Of a DNA stretch of 64,000 nucleotides, positions 25,001-35,948 are shown piece by piece (the first letter of the stretch is position 1; every line of letters begins with the position of its first letter). Both the position numbers and the translations under genes were made by a program. Where the stretch lies: NCBI RefSeq assembly GCF_003144195.1, contig NW_020289998.1, positions 252,459-316,458 of the forward strand. Reading direction: 5' to 3'. Under the pieces are notes generated by a model. It was not told where the DNA came from. It searched no databases and saw nothing but the letters and a program-made list of their open reading frames with translations. The stretch is from Ceraceosorus guamensis. Lineage: Eukaryota; Basidiomycota; Exobasidiomycetes; Ceraceosorales; Ceraceosoraceae.

Positions 25001-26468
25001 TTCTTTGAAGCTTGCGCAACATTGAAGGCTCTCGAGGTGCAAGGGCGCACCGATCATTCGCTGATCATGGCTTATCACGACCGCAGCGATGGTGGTCTTG
25101 CAGCGACCATTCTAGAGATGGCGTTTGCTGGACATGTCGGCGTCAACGTCAACCTGGACACCATTCCAGGCGGTGCCAAGGATCCAGTAGCTGCGTTGTT
25201 CAACGAAGAGCTTGGTGCTGTCATGCAGGTCCGTGCTCGAGACGTCAAGGCCGTCTCTGCTGTCTTGTCCAGCGCGGGAGTGCCAGCCGAAGCTTTGCAT
25301 ATCATCGGTCAGATCGTGCCATCAACGGACGAGCAGCAGATCCACTTCGCCGCCGACTCGCGTCCCGTCTTCTCCGGTGCGCGACACGACTTGCAAAGAG
25401 CCTGGTCAGAGACATCTTGGCGCATGCAATCACTTCGCGATAATCCAGAGACGGCATCTTCCGAATGGGCTTTGATTGGTCCGCAGAGCCACGGACCAAA
25501 CACAATTTCATTTCAACTCGCATACCAACCTGGAGCAGAATTCGCTCTCGGAACCCTCCCAATTCCCGAGGCGCCCCTTGACAGCCGACCCAAGGTCGCA
25601 ATCCTGCGCGAACAAGGAGTCAACGGCCAGCTCGAGATGGCGTACGCATTTACAGCAGCCGGTTTCTGTGCCATCGATGTGCACATGTCTGACCTGATCA
25701 CGGGTCGCGTAACACTAGGCGACTTTGTGGGTCTGGCAGCGTGCGGAGGTTTCTCGTTCGGAGACGTGCTCGGCGCAGGCAGCGGTTGGGCAAAGTCTTG
25801 CTTGCTGAATCCCAAAGCTCGCACTGAGCTCAGCGCGTTCTTTACTCGCAAGAATACATTTGCACTGGGCGTCTGCAACGGATGCCAGCTGTTCAGTCAG
25901 CTCGGACAGGCTGGTCTGATACCAGGCGCAGAGCAGTGGCCCACGTTCAAGGTGAACGAGTCTGCGCGTTTCGAAGGGCGTTTGTGCATGGTGGAGGTCG
26001 ACGATGGTCCTGTGACATCCAAGAGCGTGTTTCTGCGCGACATGGTAGGCAGTCGGTTGCCTGCCGTCATCGCGCACGGCGAAGGCCGAGCATCGTTCAG
26101 GGATCGAGCAGACCAAGACGCCGTCGAGTCGAGCGGGCTTGTCGGACTGCGATACGTCGAGCACGACGCTCCCAAAGGCCAGGGAACTACGAGATATCCG
26201 ATCAATCCCAACGGATCCCCCCACGGAATCACTGCAGTATCGACTCCCGACGGCCGTATCCTTGCCCTGATGCCCCGTGAGTCTCGACGTGTGAATAGAC
26301 AGAATCGCATCGTGCGCTCACAACCTGTCGTCATCTGCTCTCATAGACCCCGAACGCGGCATCTCTGCCGAAAGCATGTCGTGGAAACCCGCAGGCGCAA
26401 GCAAAGCGTGGAGAGGCCGGGGTCCCTGGCTGCAAATGTTCCAAAGCGCAAGGACTTGGGTCGGTTAG
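22021..26468 (+). CDS. ADE6: Phosphoribosylformylglycinamidine synthase (FGAM synthase)
   Basis: Converts FGAR, glutamine and ATP to FGAM, the fourth step of purine synthesis, in the cytosol. Exons: 22021-23448, 23534-26276, 26347-26468; up to 1430 residues. In-frame ATGs at 22021, 22072 and 22108 are possible starts; family proteins begin near MLALAGSS, which favours 22108 (1401 residues). Visible parts: N-terminal PurS-like region; first AIRS half with [35 protein letters not shown] and [29 protein letters not shown]; second half with [19 protein letters not shown] and [14 protein letters not shown]-terminal glutaminase with nucleophile Cys in [14 protein letters not shown]. The third exon supplies the His-Glu pair in MPHPERG and the conserved end [13 protein letters not shown]. 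Length and order are normal for the large eukaryotic fused enzyme. The symbol follows the yeast name. Confidence 0.97.
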
Positions 26469-28298
26469 ATGGGATTGAGAGATTGAGCAACCAGAATCTC
26501 ATGATTTTGCACGACCACGCCATGCACTCATGCCGTCGCAATCGGCGATGCGTGAGATAGACTAAGAAGAGCTAGTTCGGCTGGATGTGGAGAGTCGAAT
26601 GCGAAAGCAAGGACAGCCTGCTGATTTGTCACCCGTCGTGTAGATTGACCCCGCTTTCGGCGTCCTGCGATCTAAACGACCTGTCTGTATTTTTCTGGCT
26701 GCGATGTGCGTTGTGACAGTAGCAGCGAACTCTGCCGGTTCCAAGTACCACTTGGCGTACTTGTGTGTAGCAGCGTTGACGAAACGCGCAAATGCGAAGG
26801 CTGGTTGGCTCTGCGCATAAGCGCGCCGAGAGGACGCTTGGGTTGGTGCGCCGCTCCTCATGCAAGAGCTCTTTTAGTGCGCACGCAATTTGCCGTCAAG
26901 CTGACGAGTTTTAATCCCACGCACCGCGCACCAAATGACAGAACGTTCGATGGCAAAGTCTGGTTGGAGCTTCTCCACAAGCTCTGATTGGAGCATCTCG
27001 CTTGTGCAATGGCGACATCTTGACTGGCTTTCGGTGCATATCAGGCACAATCCCGAAACTGCTAAATCGAGAGCAGCTGTGATGATGGCCGCCTGACTGT
27101 GCACTTACTGTACGACAAGGCGCAAGACCCTGCCCTGCGCCCAGCGCCGATCCCGGCGACTACTGCGACTGACGGAAAATAAATGACCACGACCAATCAT
27201 TGCCGACGGCTCGAAATGCACAGCTCTGTATCGGACTTTGATGCAGCGGTACAGACGGCGATGCGTCCGCGACGTGATAGGTCGGAGTGTGTGCTTCCGA
27301 TGTGGCCAAGCAGTCATCGCTACTCGAATGCGATATTGGCAACAAACGCTCATCGGTGAGGAAAGGTGGGCACAAGCCCAGGTGACTTCCAAGGCCCACA
27401 GTGGCTGCGTTTGAACCACACCCTGCGTTCTTGGAGGGTCGTCGACCGATGAAAGCTTCCGAACTGGATAAGCTTTGTGCTGGACAGCTGTGGAGGTCCA
27501 TGTCCAGCTATGCGAGCAGCTTACAGCGGCAACAACTCTCAGGCTTCATAGTGAGCATCACTGGTCTTTAGGTACGACAAAGTTGGGCCGAGCGGATGAT
27601 GTCGACCTGCACCGACAAGATTTTGTAGCATGTGTGGGCGAGCACTGTGTGTAGGGCGGGCTGTGATGCCATGCCAGCTTCCTTGCCGAAAGTGTGAATG
27701 CACTCGGACGATCGAGCATTCTGGTCAAAGCTACGCTGGCACGCTAGCCTCCTGCTAGATACACGCCCGTGCTTTGTGGACCCTGAGCGGGCCCAACATG
27801 ATGACGTCCACCCAACCACGACCGTCGCTTTGGCATCGGCTGTCCGTGATAATACCACCAAGAACACCTGTCTAGTCGTCTTGTGCGCGTCTTGTTGCGA
27901 CCTTTAGGTCGGGCTCGCTGAGCGTCTCGATCGCAACGGAAGAATGGTGTGCTTCGGCTGAATTTTGGCCATTCGTGTTCTTTGCGCCTTTGGCGAGGTG
28001 TGTTTCGCTCAGGATAGAGGGCATTGCAGGAGTGTCTGCACAGAGGATTGACGCGATGGCAAGAACTTGGAATTGCGAGCGTGGACTTGGTCCTGACGGT
28101 CGTGAGAGCTGGCTTGGTGTTGTCGATTTGCGGCATGAGCTGTCTGGGTGATTGCCACAGCCTTTGTGATCCACTGCCGAATGTATAAAAGGGCCCACGT
28201 TCGTGTCCAAGGTTGGAGGCCACTTTCATCATCTCACTTTTCCTTTCCACATCCTTTCCCACCCCCTTCCCTACAACCCCATACGTTCTCCATCCATC
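26469..28298. other. Intergenic region upstream of the peroxidase gene
   Basis: 1.8 kb with no recognisable gene. The only open frame of note, on the minus strand at 27744-28307, overlaps the peroxidase promoter and has no motif. Confidence 0.5.
28184..28190 (+). promoter_or_regulatory. TATA box of the peroxidase gene
   Basis: TATAAAA, 109 bases upstream of the start codon at 28299, followed by a pyrimidine-rich leader (about 28226-28280) of the kind seen before highly expressed fungal genes. Confidence 0.7.
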
Positions 28299-30348
28299 AT
28301 GGTTCAAATTCTCCGTCTCTTGCCGCTTGTAGGCTTCGTCTCAGCCGCCATGGCCGCCTGCCCTATGGCCGAGCTCACGCGTCGCGGCAATGTCCCCGCT
28401 GACATCGCTGCGCGATACCACGCTGGGCTCGGTCTTGGCGACCTCAGCGCCGACAAACGTGGCGATGCTCCCGTTGAGCGTGCCCAAGCTCCTCCAGGCT
28501 CTCACAATGACCAGCCTCCCCTTCTTGACCCCTTGAGCGGCATCCTTTCGCCGCTTGGACTGGGCGGCCTGACTCCGCGCTCGGACGCCCTTCCTGAGCA
28601 CCTCGAGATGCAGCGTCGTCACATCCTTGAACGTCTCAACGAGCGCGATGAGGACGTCGACATCGATGCCAGGGTCCTCACCCCTAAAGCGCAGAAGCGC
28701 CACTTCGAAGAGCGCGGTCTCATCGGAGGCCTTCTTCAACCTCTTCAGGGTCTCCTTGCTCACCTCGACATTCCTGCTCCTTATGAAACCGGACTTAAAG
28801 CCATTCCTGGAAACGATCCGGACCACCAGTACAAAGCTCCTGATTCTACCGAAAAAAGAGGCCTCTGTCCCACGCTTAACACGTTAGTTCGGGGATTAGG
28901 GTTAGGGTTAGGGTTAGGGTCTAACCCTAGGGTTCTAACCCTAAGTAGAAAGGATGAGGAGACTCGCTAGGCATTGCTGAAGGACGCTAACGTCTTGTCT
29001 TCCTTTTTCATCCGGCGTGGATGCGTTCACGATCGACCGATGTATCTCGATTTCGAACTTGCCCGGGCCGCCGGTAGTCTGGCTAATCACGGGTGAGTTC
29101 GACGCTGAGATTTGAGTGTAAAACACAGATTGCCCAAAGAATTTCAGGAATGATGAAGAGTGAAGGGCTAATGTTCGTCGTGGAGAAGTCGGGATGGCGG
29201 TTGCACGAGCATCGAAAGGCGCGCTACATGCTCGTCACGTGACCACACATATCCCTGTGCCAGAGCTGATTAATTTGCGACCATATCATCCACCCGCCTG
29301 CAGATACATTGACCGATCTGGCATCACCACTTTTGCTGAGGCCGCCAATGCCATCCAAGAGGCTTACTCGATCTCTTTCGACCTGGCCGTCGGCTTGTCC
29401 GCCCTAGGTCTGCTGGCGGGTGGTGACATCATCACCGGCAAGTACAGCCTTGGTGGTCAAGACCCTCGTGTTCCCAACACCCTTGGCCCTGCGCTCGGCA
29501 TCAACAGGCACGGTCTGTTCGAGCTGGATGGTTCCATCAGCCGTAGCGATGCTGGATTCGGTGACAACCACTCCTTCAACCAGACCAAGTGGGATGCTCT
29601 GGTGGATGACACCAAGAAGTACGGTGGCGGTTTGTTCAACCTTGAGGCCTTCAAGCGTAATGCTGCCACCCAGATCGAGGCAAGCCGCAACACCAACCCA
29701 ACGGTGAGTAGCGAAGCGCGACTGTCAGCAAAGCTCTTCTGAGTACGTCCTTCTCCCCTGAAGTACACCAACGGCCCAAACTTCTTTGTGAACTATGCTA
29801 CTCGTGCTTTGACTGCGCGTCCTCTGCCCAACGGTACAGCCCCAAACACTCCTGGTGAGTCGCAGTCGCAGTCGCCTTACCGCCCTGCCTTTGAGTCGTC
29901 TTGAGGCACTGACATTGGTTTCCACTGTCTCAACGAAGATTACGCGAACGTAGCCCCATTCTTCCTTGAAGAAAAGTTCCCCGAAAACTGGTTCAGAATT
30001 CCCAACGCCTACTCGCTCGTCGACTTGCTTGGTGACGTGGCATCTTTGCTTCTCTTCAAGCCTCAACCTCTCGGCGAGACCCACAACGGTCGCTTTGTGC
30101 CACTCGAGGTGAACGTGCCCACCCTACCAGAGGATGTTGCTTGCTTCGCCTTCGCAGCACTCGTCGACGTTGCACCTGGTCAGGTGTCCGGTGGCATCCA
30201 GGTGCTCAACGCCATCAAGGACCAGCTTTTCGCTCCTCTCTTCAAGTCCGTCAAGTGCGACATTGACGAGTTTAGCAAGCGTCAACAAGGAGGTAGTGGT
30301 ATCAATGGCGGTCGCCGTTCGGTGACCAGCTATTCCCGCGAGGCTTGA
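28299..30348 (+). CDS. Secreted heme-thiolate peroxidase (chloroperoxidase/peroxygenase family)
   Basis: Family enzymes use a Cys-ligated heme and hydrogen peroxide to halogenate or oxygenate substrates outside the cell. Exons: 28299-28882, 29078-29092, 29304-29703, 29764-29854, 29939-30348; 499 residues. Signal peptide MVQILRLLPLVGFVSAAMAA, then an unusually long 165-residue stretch with Lys-Arg pairs at 53-54, 133-134 and 186-187. The heme-ligand motif is CPTLNTLANHG (Cys190), followed by GITTFAEAANAI, LAVGLSALGLLAGGD, and the acid-base region FELDGSISRSD (ELD where chloroperoxidase has EHD and UPOs EGD). Exon 2 is only 15 bases and encodes most of LANHG, split over two junctions; without it the family motif is lost. 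Intron 1 contains telomeric repeats (28896-28945). Basic KRQQGG and Ser/Arg residues lie at the C terminus. Substrate unknown. Confidence 0.93.
28896..28945 (+). repeat. Interstitial telomeric sequence in intron 1 of the peroxidase gene
   Basis: Four perfect TTAGGG units (28896-28919), then the palindrome AACCCTAGGGTT (28923-28934), then CTAACCCTAA on the opposite orientation. The forward and inverted units together could fold back. It lies 13 bases after the intron donor GTTAGT and makes the intron 195 bases long, more than twice the usual size here. Confidence 0.95.
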
Positions 30349-31383
30349 AGAGGTGGATGGTGATCGACTGGCAAGGTCTTCAGACTCGCCCTTTGCTGTG
30401 GCCAACCCTTTCCACGTCCCGCACACAGCCGCAGCGTGCTCCAACGGTTGCATAAGCGCGCATGCGCCTGCGACTCACGCGCGCGTGTGTAGGAGGAACG
30501 CGTCCGGACGGTGTTGGACAGCGTGAATGAAGCACGGCATGCTCGCTGAGACAATCACATCGATCGACCGCAGCTCGTTCGTCCTCAACGCCAGAGCGCC
30601 AGCTTTCACGGTCGCGCCTTCACCTCCAATCCTCTTTCACCTCTTTCGACTTGTCTCCATTCATAAATATGCCTTTTCGCATGTAGCCCAGTGTACGCAC
30701 TACTACCATCACGCATAGCCTCCTCAACTTTGCTTTCGGACCTTCGAGTCTATTCTAATTGATCCTTTCTTCCAAGAGGATGGGTTGCGTGGCTAGTCCA
30801 TGTTGAGTCGGCTGTCAAACCATCGCGCTATATCATGGACTACGCTCCAATTTGATCCCAAAGAGTACCGATCGTGTGCAGACAATGTGAGTCTTCAAGT
30901 CAGCCGTAACGCACAACGTACATCCTCTTTCAATGCCACAAGCTCGCTTGACGTCTGTCAGCCATAGCGCCCAATGTAAGATCCTCTATCAATGCCACAA
31001 GCTCGCTGACGTCAAGCGTGGGAATGTGCCTGTTCGTGAGTCCTGTACGGTAGACCATCAAGCTCTATCGGGGACGCGCGGGAACACTCAAGCAAGCTTA
31101 CCTTGGGAGTGCTGTGCTAGATCGAACCATCTCACCTTCACGCAGCACCCTGCAATGTGACAGCAGTTGCCCATCCCGCTCGAACAGCGCGCCTTCACCT
31201 TGGTCGGTCAGCAGACGCAGAAGAGCTACGATGAGGTTAAAATATTGAAATATTGAAATACAATGTGTCGGGGTAGAAATCTGATCGTGACTAAGTGATC
31301 TGGGAGCGCGTGACATGTGGCGCAAGCCAAATGCTGCGACCATCGCCTTGCTTGGATGCGAAGCATGACATAGAGCCTGTCTT
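30349..31383. other. Convergent 3' intergenic region
   Basis: About 1 kb between the peroxidase and the membrane RING gene, holding an imperfect 58-base tandem duplication (30899-31013) and a short AATATTG-type repeat near 31236-31259. No gene seen. Confidence 0.55.
30899..31013 (+). repeat. Imperfect tandem duplication, two units of about 58 bases
   Basis: Unit 1 (30899-30956) and unit 2 (30957-31013) share the start GTCAGCC and the core TCAATGCCACAAGCTCGC. They differ at scattered bases. Unit 2 ends in the palindrome TGACGTCA (31007-31014), identical to a cAMP-response element core. Confidence 0.8.
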
Positions 31384-33055
31384 TCAGGCGAGGACGGGCC
31401 CAGCTCGAGCTGGCGCCCCCTCTTGCTCGATCCGATGCGGTCGGGGCGCGTCTTCATCCTCTCCTGTCCAGTCGACGAGATAGTCTTCGACTTGACCGAG
31501 GGCACGTCTGGAAAAAGAATTCACAGCCTTGTAAACAGCGTAAGCCGCTTTGAGTATTCCAAAGAGGATCAAGAGGACGCCGAGCACGATAATGACTGTG
31601 TCCATGGCGCCACCACCTCCTCCATTCCTTCCTCGTCTGTTGCGCGCCTCGCGCCGTGCGAAATGACGACCCACGCCCCAGTTGCCAAATGGCGTGAAAG
31701 GTAGCGACATCATGACCTGCAACACAGAGCCAGCTCCAATGACGAACAAGCCGAGCAGCACTGGACATGCAGATTTGAGCATCGCGATTCACGAATGAGC
31801 GACATACGTCACCTCTGCGCGTAAGCAGCGGAGCACCACTTACTCTGTGTGACGACACGAATAGGCCAAGTCTCCTGTTTTGACAAGTCCTCCATCAGTT
31901 TTTCCTTGACGAGCTCCTTCGTGATGCACTCGCCTTGCTGCGCGCCCTTGCGGCTGCTTGCAGCATCATTTTGCACTTTCGTTGGACAAAGCTTGGTGGC
32001 TCGCCTTTGGTCTCCGACACTGTCCTCAAGCTGTGGTCGCTCAGCGTTCCTTCTGAGAAAGGGAAACCACTTGCGAGCCGCAATCGGACTTGAGCTCGAG
32101 GCAGCCTGTGCATGACGGTCCGGTACGCTTGCGACTGGCTCTGTCTCTCGCGCCGAAAGCGGCGCAGGTGGAGTAGAGGAGACGGTGCTTGCAGTACTTG
32201 GTGCATCCTCTCCATGCAGCCAAACCCACTTGAGCTCGGACCACCAACCCTGCTTCGCTGCAACTTCGCGCTGTTCGTTGTACTTTCCTTGGGCTTTGCG
32301 CAGCTCCTTGTCGCTCTTGCCGTAATCTGGATCGGCAACACCGGTCCAAGCTCCAGCCATTGCGATGAGACCCGCAGCTTCAGTGTCGTAGTCGGCCGAG
32401 AACTCGTACAGAAACTTTAAGAAGCCCCCAGCGTCTTTGGCGGTGCGCTGTCGGGGATCGCCGTAGCGGAAGTGACGCAGAAGTTGAGCGTACGTCATGA
32501 TGCGAGGAGATGTGACCGATCCTGCGCCTTCGCCTTGCACATAGAAGCGTACTCCGTGCGAAGTGTCTATCAGGTCGAAGTCTAGCTGTTCTCGCTCCAC
32601 CTTCGCTTCGATGACGCTAGAATCGAATCTGCTATACGCCAGCTCGCAGATCACGCCAGCGCCGTAGGCCAAGATACCGAATAAGAGCATGGAGACGAGC
32701 AGTACCAGACCTGGCGAGGTACCAAAGCCAACGAAGCGAGACTTTTTGAAGCGGTAAGGGGCACGGCACTGATCGCACCTCAAAGCTGAAGAGCTGCGGG
32801 GCGAGAGTCTCCTCCACTCTTCGAGGCAGCCGGCGTGGACGTACTAAGAAGTGGACAGGATACAGAAGCGGAAAGGATAAACATGCCCGAACTAAGCCTC
32901 CGGAAGTATGTGCAGCCGAAATTGCGGAAAGAAGTTCGCTCTACACGCACCTTCATAGTCCCACTACATCGGCAGGGTGAAATGAGCTTCGTACTCAAGT
33001 TGCCTGAGTCGAAGCAGATGCGACAGGCACGCGCCTGCCCAGCCTCTTGCTGCAT
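31384..33055 (-). CDS. RING-variant (RINGv/MARCH-type) membrane E3 ubiquitin ligase
   Basis: RINGv proteins are usually membrane-bound ubiquitin ligases of the ER, mitochondria or endosomes. Exons: 33055-32951, 32843-31844, 31760-31384; 493 residues. The C4HC3 pattern is complete: C11, C14, C28, C30, H38, C41, C57, C60 (CRICF ... SPCRCSG ... YVHAGCLEEW ... CDQCRAPY). The intron falls just before the histidine segment. Three hydrophobic segments follow: one right after the RING (LVLLVSMLLFGILAYGAGV), and two near the C terminus (LLGLFVIGAGSVLQVMM and TVIIVLGVLLILFGILKAAY), with a long charged, Ser-rich loop between. An Arg/Gly-rich patch precedes the last helix. An in-frame ATG at 33172 would add 39 residues. 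It is much shorter than Doa10/Ssm4. Target and membrane are unknown. Confidence 0.9.
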
Positions 33056-34085
33056 CGCCACATTTTCTCTGTCTTCTGAGCGTGGCAAATTTTGTTCGCT
33101 TGCGCTCCTGCTTCTCTGTTCGTGACCTATCTCGCATGACGTGGGCGTCAGTTGTCGCAAAGGCTGCCGCATACACCAAGTCAGGGAGCCAGCCGCTCAA
33201 GCCACCGTTCATGCATCTTTTACGCACCTTCGGTGCTGCCACTATCGCTCACATGTGCTAGAGAGCCACTCGCGTCCGTAGTCTCCGACTCCTCCGAAGC
33301 AATCGAGGTCACAGAAGAGGAAGAGGCGGAGCCATCAGCCGCTGTGCGTGGGCCGAGGCGCCCTTCTGGGTCAGGAACTCGACGGTGATCTGCCGAGCTT
33401 CCAGCACTCGTCGATGCTCTCGAATGCCATCCGTATGTGAGGTCAGCTGCTGTGAGCGTGCCTGAGGTTGGGTCCAATGGTGCGCGCTGGTCGGGTAGTC
33501 TTCGACGGAGTGCCTCATTGAGAGTCTGCTGGGGACGAGGTGGTGGCATTGTGAGTCACATCTGGCGCTCGGAATCGCTGCCATCAAAGTTGCGTGGTAG
33601 CGACCGGAGAGGTGACTGCTGAAGCACCGTGAGAGTCTGTTTGCCGCGTCGAGATATCACCATCTGATGTCGCGAATAGCGATCGAATGAGGTGGTCGAG
33701 GGAGGCGCAAAGGTGGCAAGTCAAGACTCAGCAGCACGGTCTGCTGGGCACTTCCAACCTCTCGCCGCTTAATTGCCGCGACGCTTGCACCCTTGCATGC
33801 ACTCACGGCAGCACCTCCACGTCCCGCCGCACTCAGCAGCGCAATGCTCGGCTGCGCGCTTTTTTCCGTGGAGACCGCGGAAATCCCTTGACAGTCACAG
33901 TGCGTTGTGATTCAGCGCAGCCATCTCACCTCACCATCTCGCACAACCACCACTCCGCCAACTATCGCCACCACCTTGACACTGTGCTCAAGATGAACAG
34001 GCAAGCCGCATAGATCTGGCTCATCGCAGACAATATTTCGCACCGGATCATTGTGCCAGGGCTCAGCTAGACCTCGCGTCGCATT
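33056..34085. promoter_or_regulatory. Divergent region between the membrane RING gene and PCP1
   Basis: About 1 kb. Minus-strand open frames at 33220-33549 (109 codons, Ser/Thr/Asp-rich) and 33309-33587 overlap each other and have no recognisable motif; they may be chance frames or an unresolved small gene. No TATA box stands out. Confidence 0.4.
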
Positions 34086-35948
34086 ATGGCATTACGCAGG
34101 TGAGCACACCCCACTGGATCGCATCGTCCTCTTCCAGCGCGCGGGTGGTTGACCGTGCTCACATGTCCATGCGCGCGACCCAGTGTGCTCAGCATACACC
34201 CACTGAGATCGCACATCACAGCGCAATACAGCAGTGGCATTACCGGCCAACAAGTCTTGGCACGAAGGGCATCGTTGCCCTTCGCTCGAAAGTTCAACTC
34301 TTCCACACTTCTGGCCCAACCTCGTCCACGGCGCTTCAAGTCAGGGTTGGAAAGGCATGAAGAAGCCGAAACGCTGCGGTCGGAGGACTTGGTGAACCCG
34401 AGTGGTCGCATTTACTCTCCTCGACGAGGACGAGACGATGAGGACTCGGATGTGCTTCAACAGGCCGTCCGTGCGGGTTTGGATCGGGATTCAATCGCTG
34501 AATTGCAAGACAGATTAGATAGAGCCAAAAAGCCGTCCATCGTGTGGGCTACCCTCAGCACAATGGCCTTGGGATATGCATGCTACTCTACGGCTGCCTG
34601 GTACAGCGTCAAAAATACCGAGGAGCTAAAGGACCAAGACCGAGGACGGGGCAGGTTCTGGCCCAATCTTGCCAGCCTTTGGCCGGTGGGCGAGACGCAA
34701 GCTTTGACTGCCGAGGAGAGTAGACTGAGGGTTGTTAGACAGGAGGAGATCGTGAAGAAGGCTCAAAGCTCAGCACGGGCCTTGTCGAAGTTGTGCGATC
34801 AGCTCTTGCTCCCTCAAAGTCTCAAGCAGTCCTTGTCACAGGCATGGCTCAGCATCGTGGCCCAGTGAGTTCAGTGTGGATCACTTGTAGGCGCCCTTTC
34901 TGCGCAGTGTTGACGCAAATGGCAATGCTGCCGTTGCACAGCTATCTAAATTTGTCTCCAGGACAACAAGCTATGGTTCCTGTGATAGCCGTCAACACCG
35001 CCATCTTTGCTGCTTCTGCTGCCTACTCTTTGCGCCCTCTGAGCCGTCTCGGCCGCTTGTGGAGCCGAACTTTCATCCATAGCCCTTCCTCAGGTCGACA
35101 TCACACGATCCTCACGAGCTCCTTCGCACACAGCGCCCGTGGGTACATCGGCGCACAAAGCTCGTTGCGAAGCGCAAGGACTGACTACTGTTCCGATTTA
35201 CCCATATCAGCTATGCATTTCCTCTTCAATAACCTTGCGCTCTGGTCTTTCTCAGCGACGATTTTCTCGTCCAAGCCATTCCTGTCCTCCGACGAAGGGA
35301 TTTTGAAGCACACCTCCGAAGCGTCCTTGGCGCCGCACTTGCTGGCCTTTTGCGCTTTAGCAGGGATCAGCTCAGGGCTCTTGTCCCACCTCGTCAACGC
35401 TGCAAGATGGCGCTTTCTCGCTGCGAGAGCTGGCGAGGCCGTCGCTAGATCCAAATATGGTCTGACAGCTAGTCTAGGAAGCTCTGGATTTGCCTACAGT
35501 CTGCTAGTCATGAACGCTCTGGCCTTTCCGGATGCTCAAGTGGGGTGAGTTGGAGAGCCCGAAACGACGGCGTTCAGCGCTGCTCAATGCTGACCCTGCT
35601 CGACTCTGCCCCTCAATACCAGACTCATCTTCCTTCCGATGATATCCTTCCCCATCGCGCAAGGTGTCCTTGGCTTGGTCGCGCTGGACGTCGTTGGTGT
35701 ATTGCGCGGCTGGAGGATGTTTGATCACTGGGGTGAGGTGCACGCCAGTCCCCTGTCTTCTCTGGCTTGCTGACCTCTCATCGCTTTAATCACTCTCAGC
35801 TCATCTTGGAGGTGCAGCCTTTGGCTACCTGTACTTCAAGCACGGCAACGACCTTTGGGAGAGGAAGAAGGCTGACTGGAGAAAGAATTGGTCATTCACT
35901 ATGGAGTATCATAGCGACCTGGATGCAGAAAGGGAACGCAAAGTGTGA
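34086..35948 (+). CDS. PCP1: Mitochondrial inner-membrane rhomboid protease (Pcp1/PARL type)
   Basis: Cleaves membrane proteins within the inner membrane, for example cytochrome c peroxidase and the dynamin-like Mgm1/OPA1 in yeast. Exons: 34086-34099, 34193-34864, 34942-35138, 35211-35544, 35623-35732, 35800-35948; 491 residues, phases all agree. The first coding exon encodes four residues plus two bases (MALR). The N terminus is rich in Arg, Ser, Leu and Ala and lacks acids, as in mitochondrial presequences. Family features: a hydrophobic segment near WATLSTMALGYACYSTAAWY, MHFLFNNLALWSF, catalytic serine in LTASLGSSGFAYSLLVMNAL, and catalytic histidine in HLGGAAFGYLYFKHG. The donor of intron 3 (after 35138) was chosen because it keeps FAHSAPMHFLFNN in frame. 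Confidence 0.94.

Noticed and set aside
33220-33587. Two overlapping minus-strand frames of about 90-109 codons
   Set aside because: No family match, no clear intron linking them, and both lie in the divergent promoter region; kept only as a remark in the region entry.
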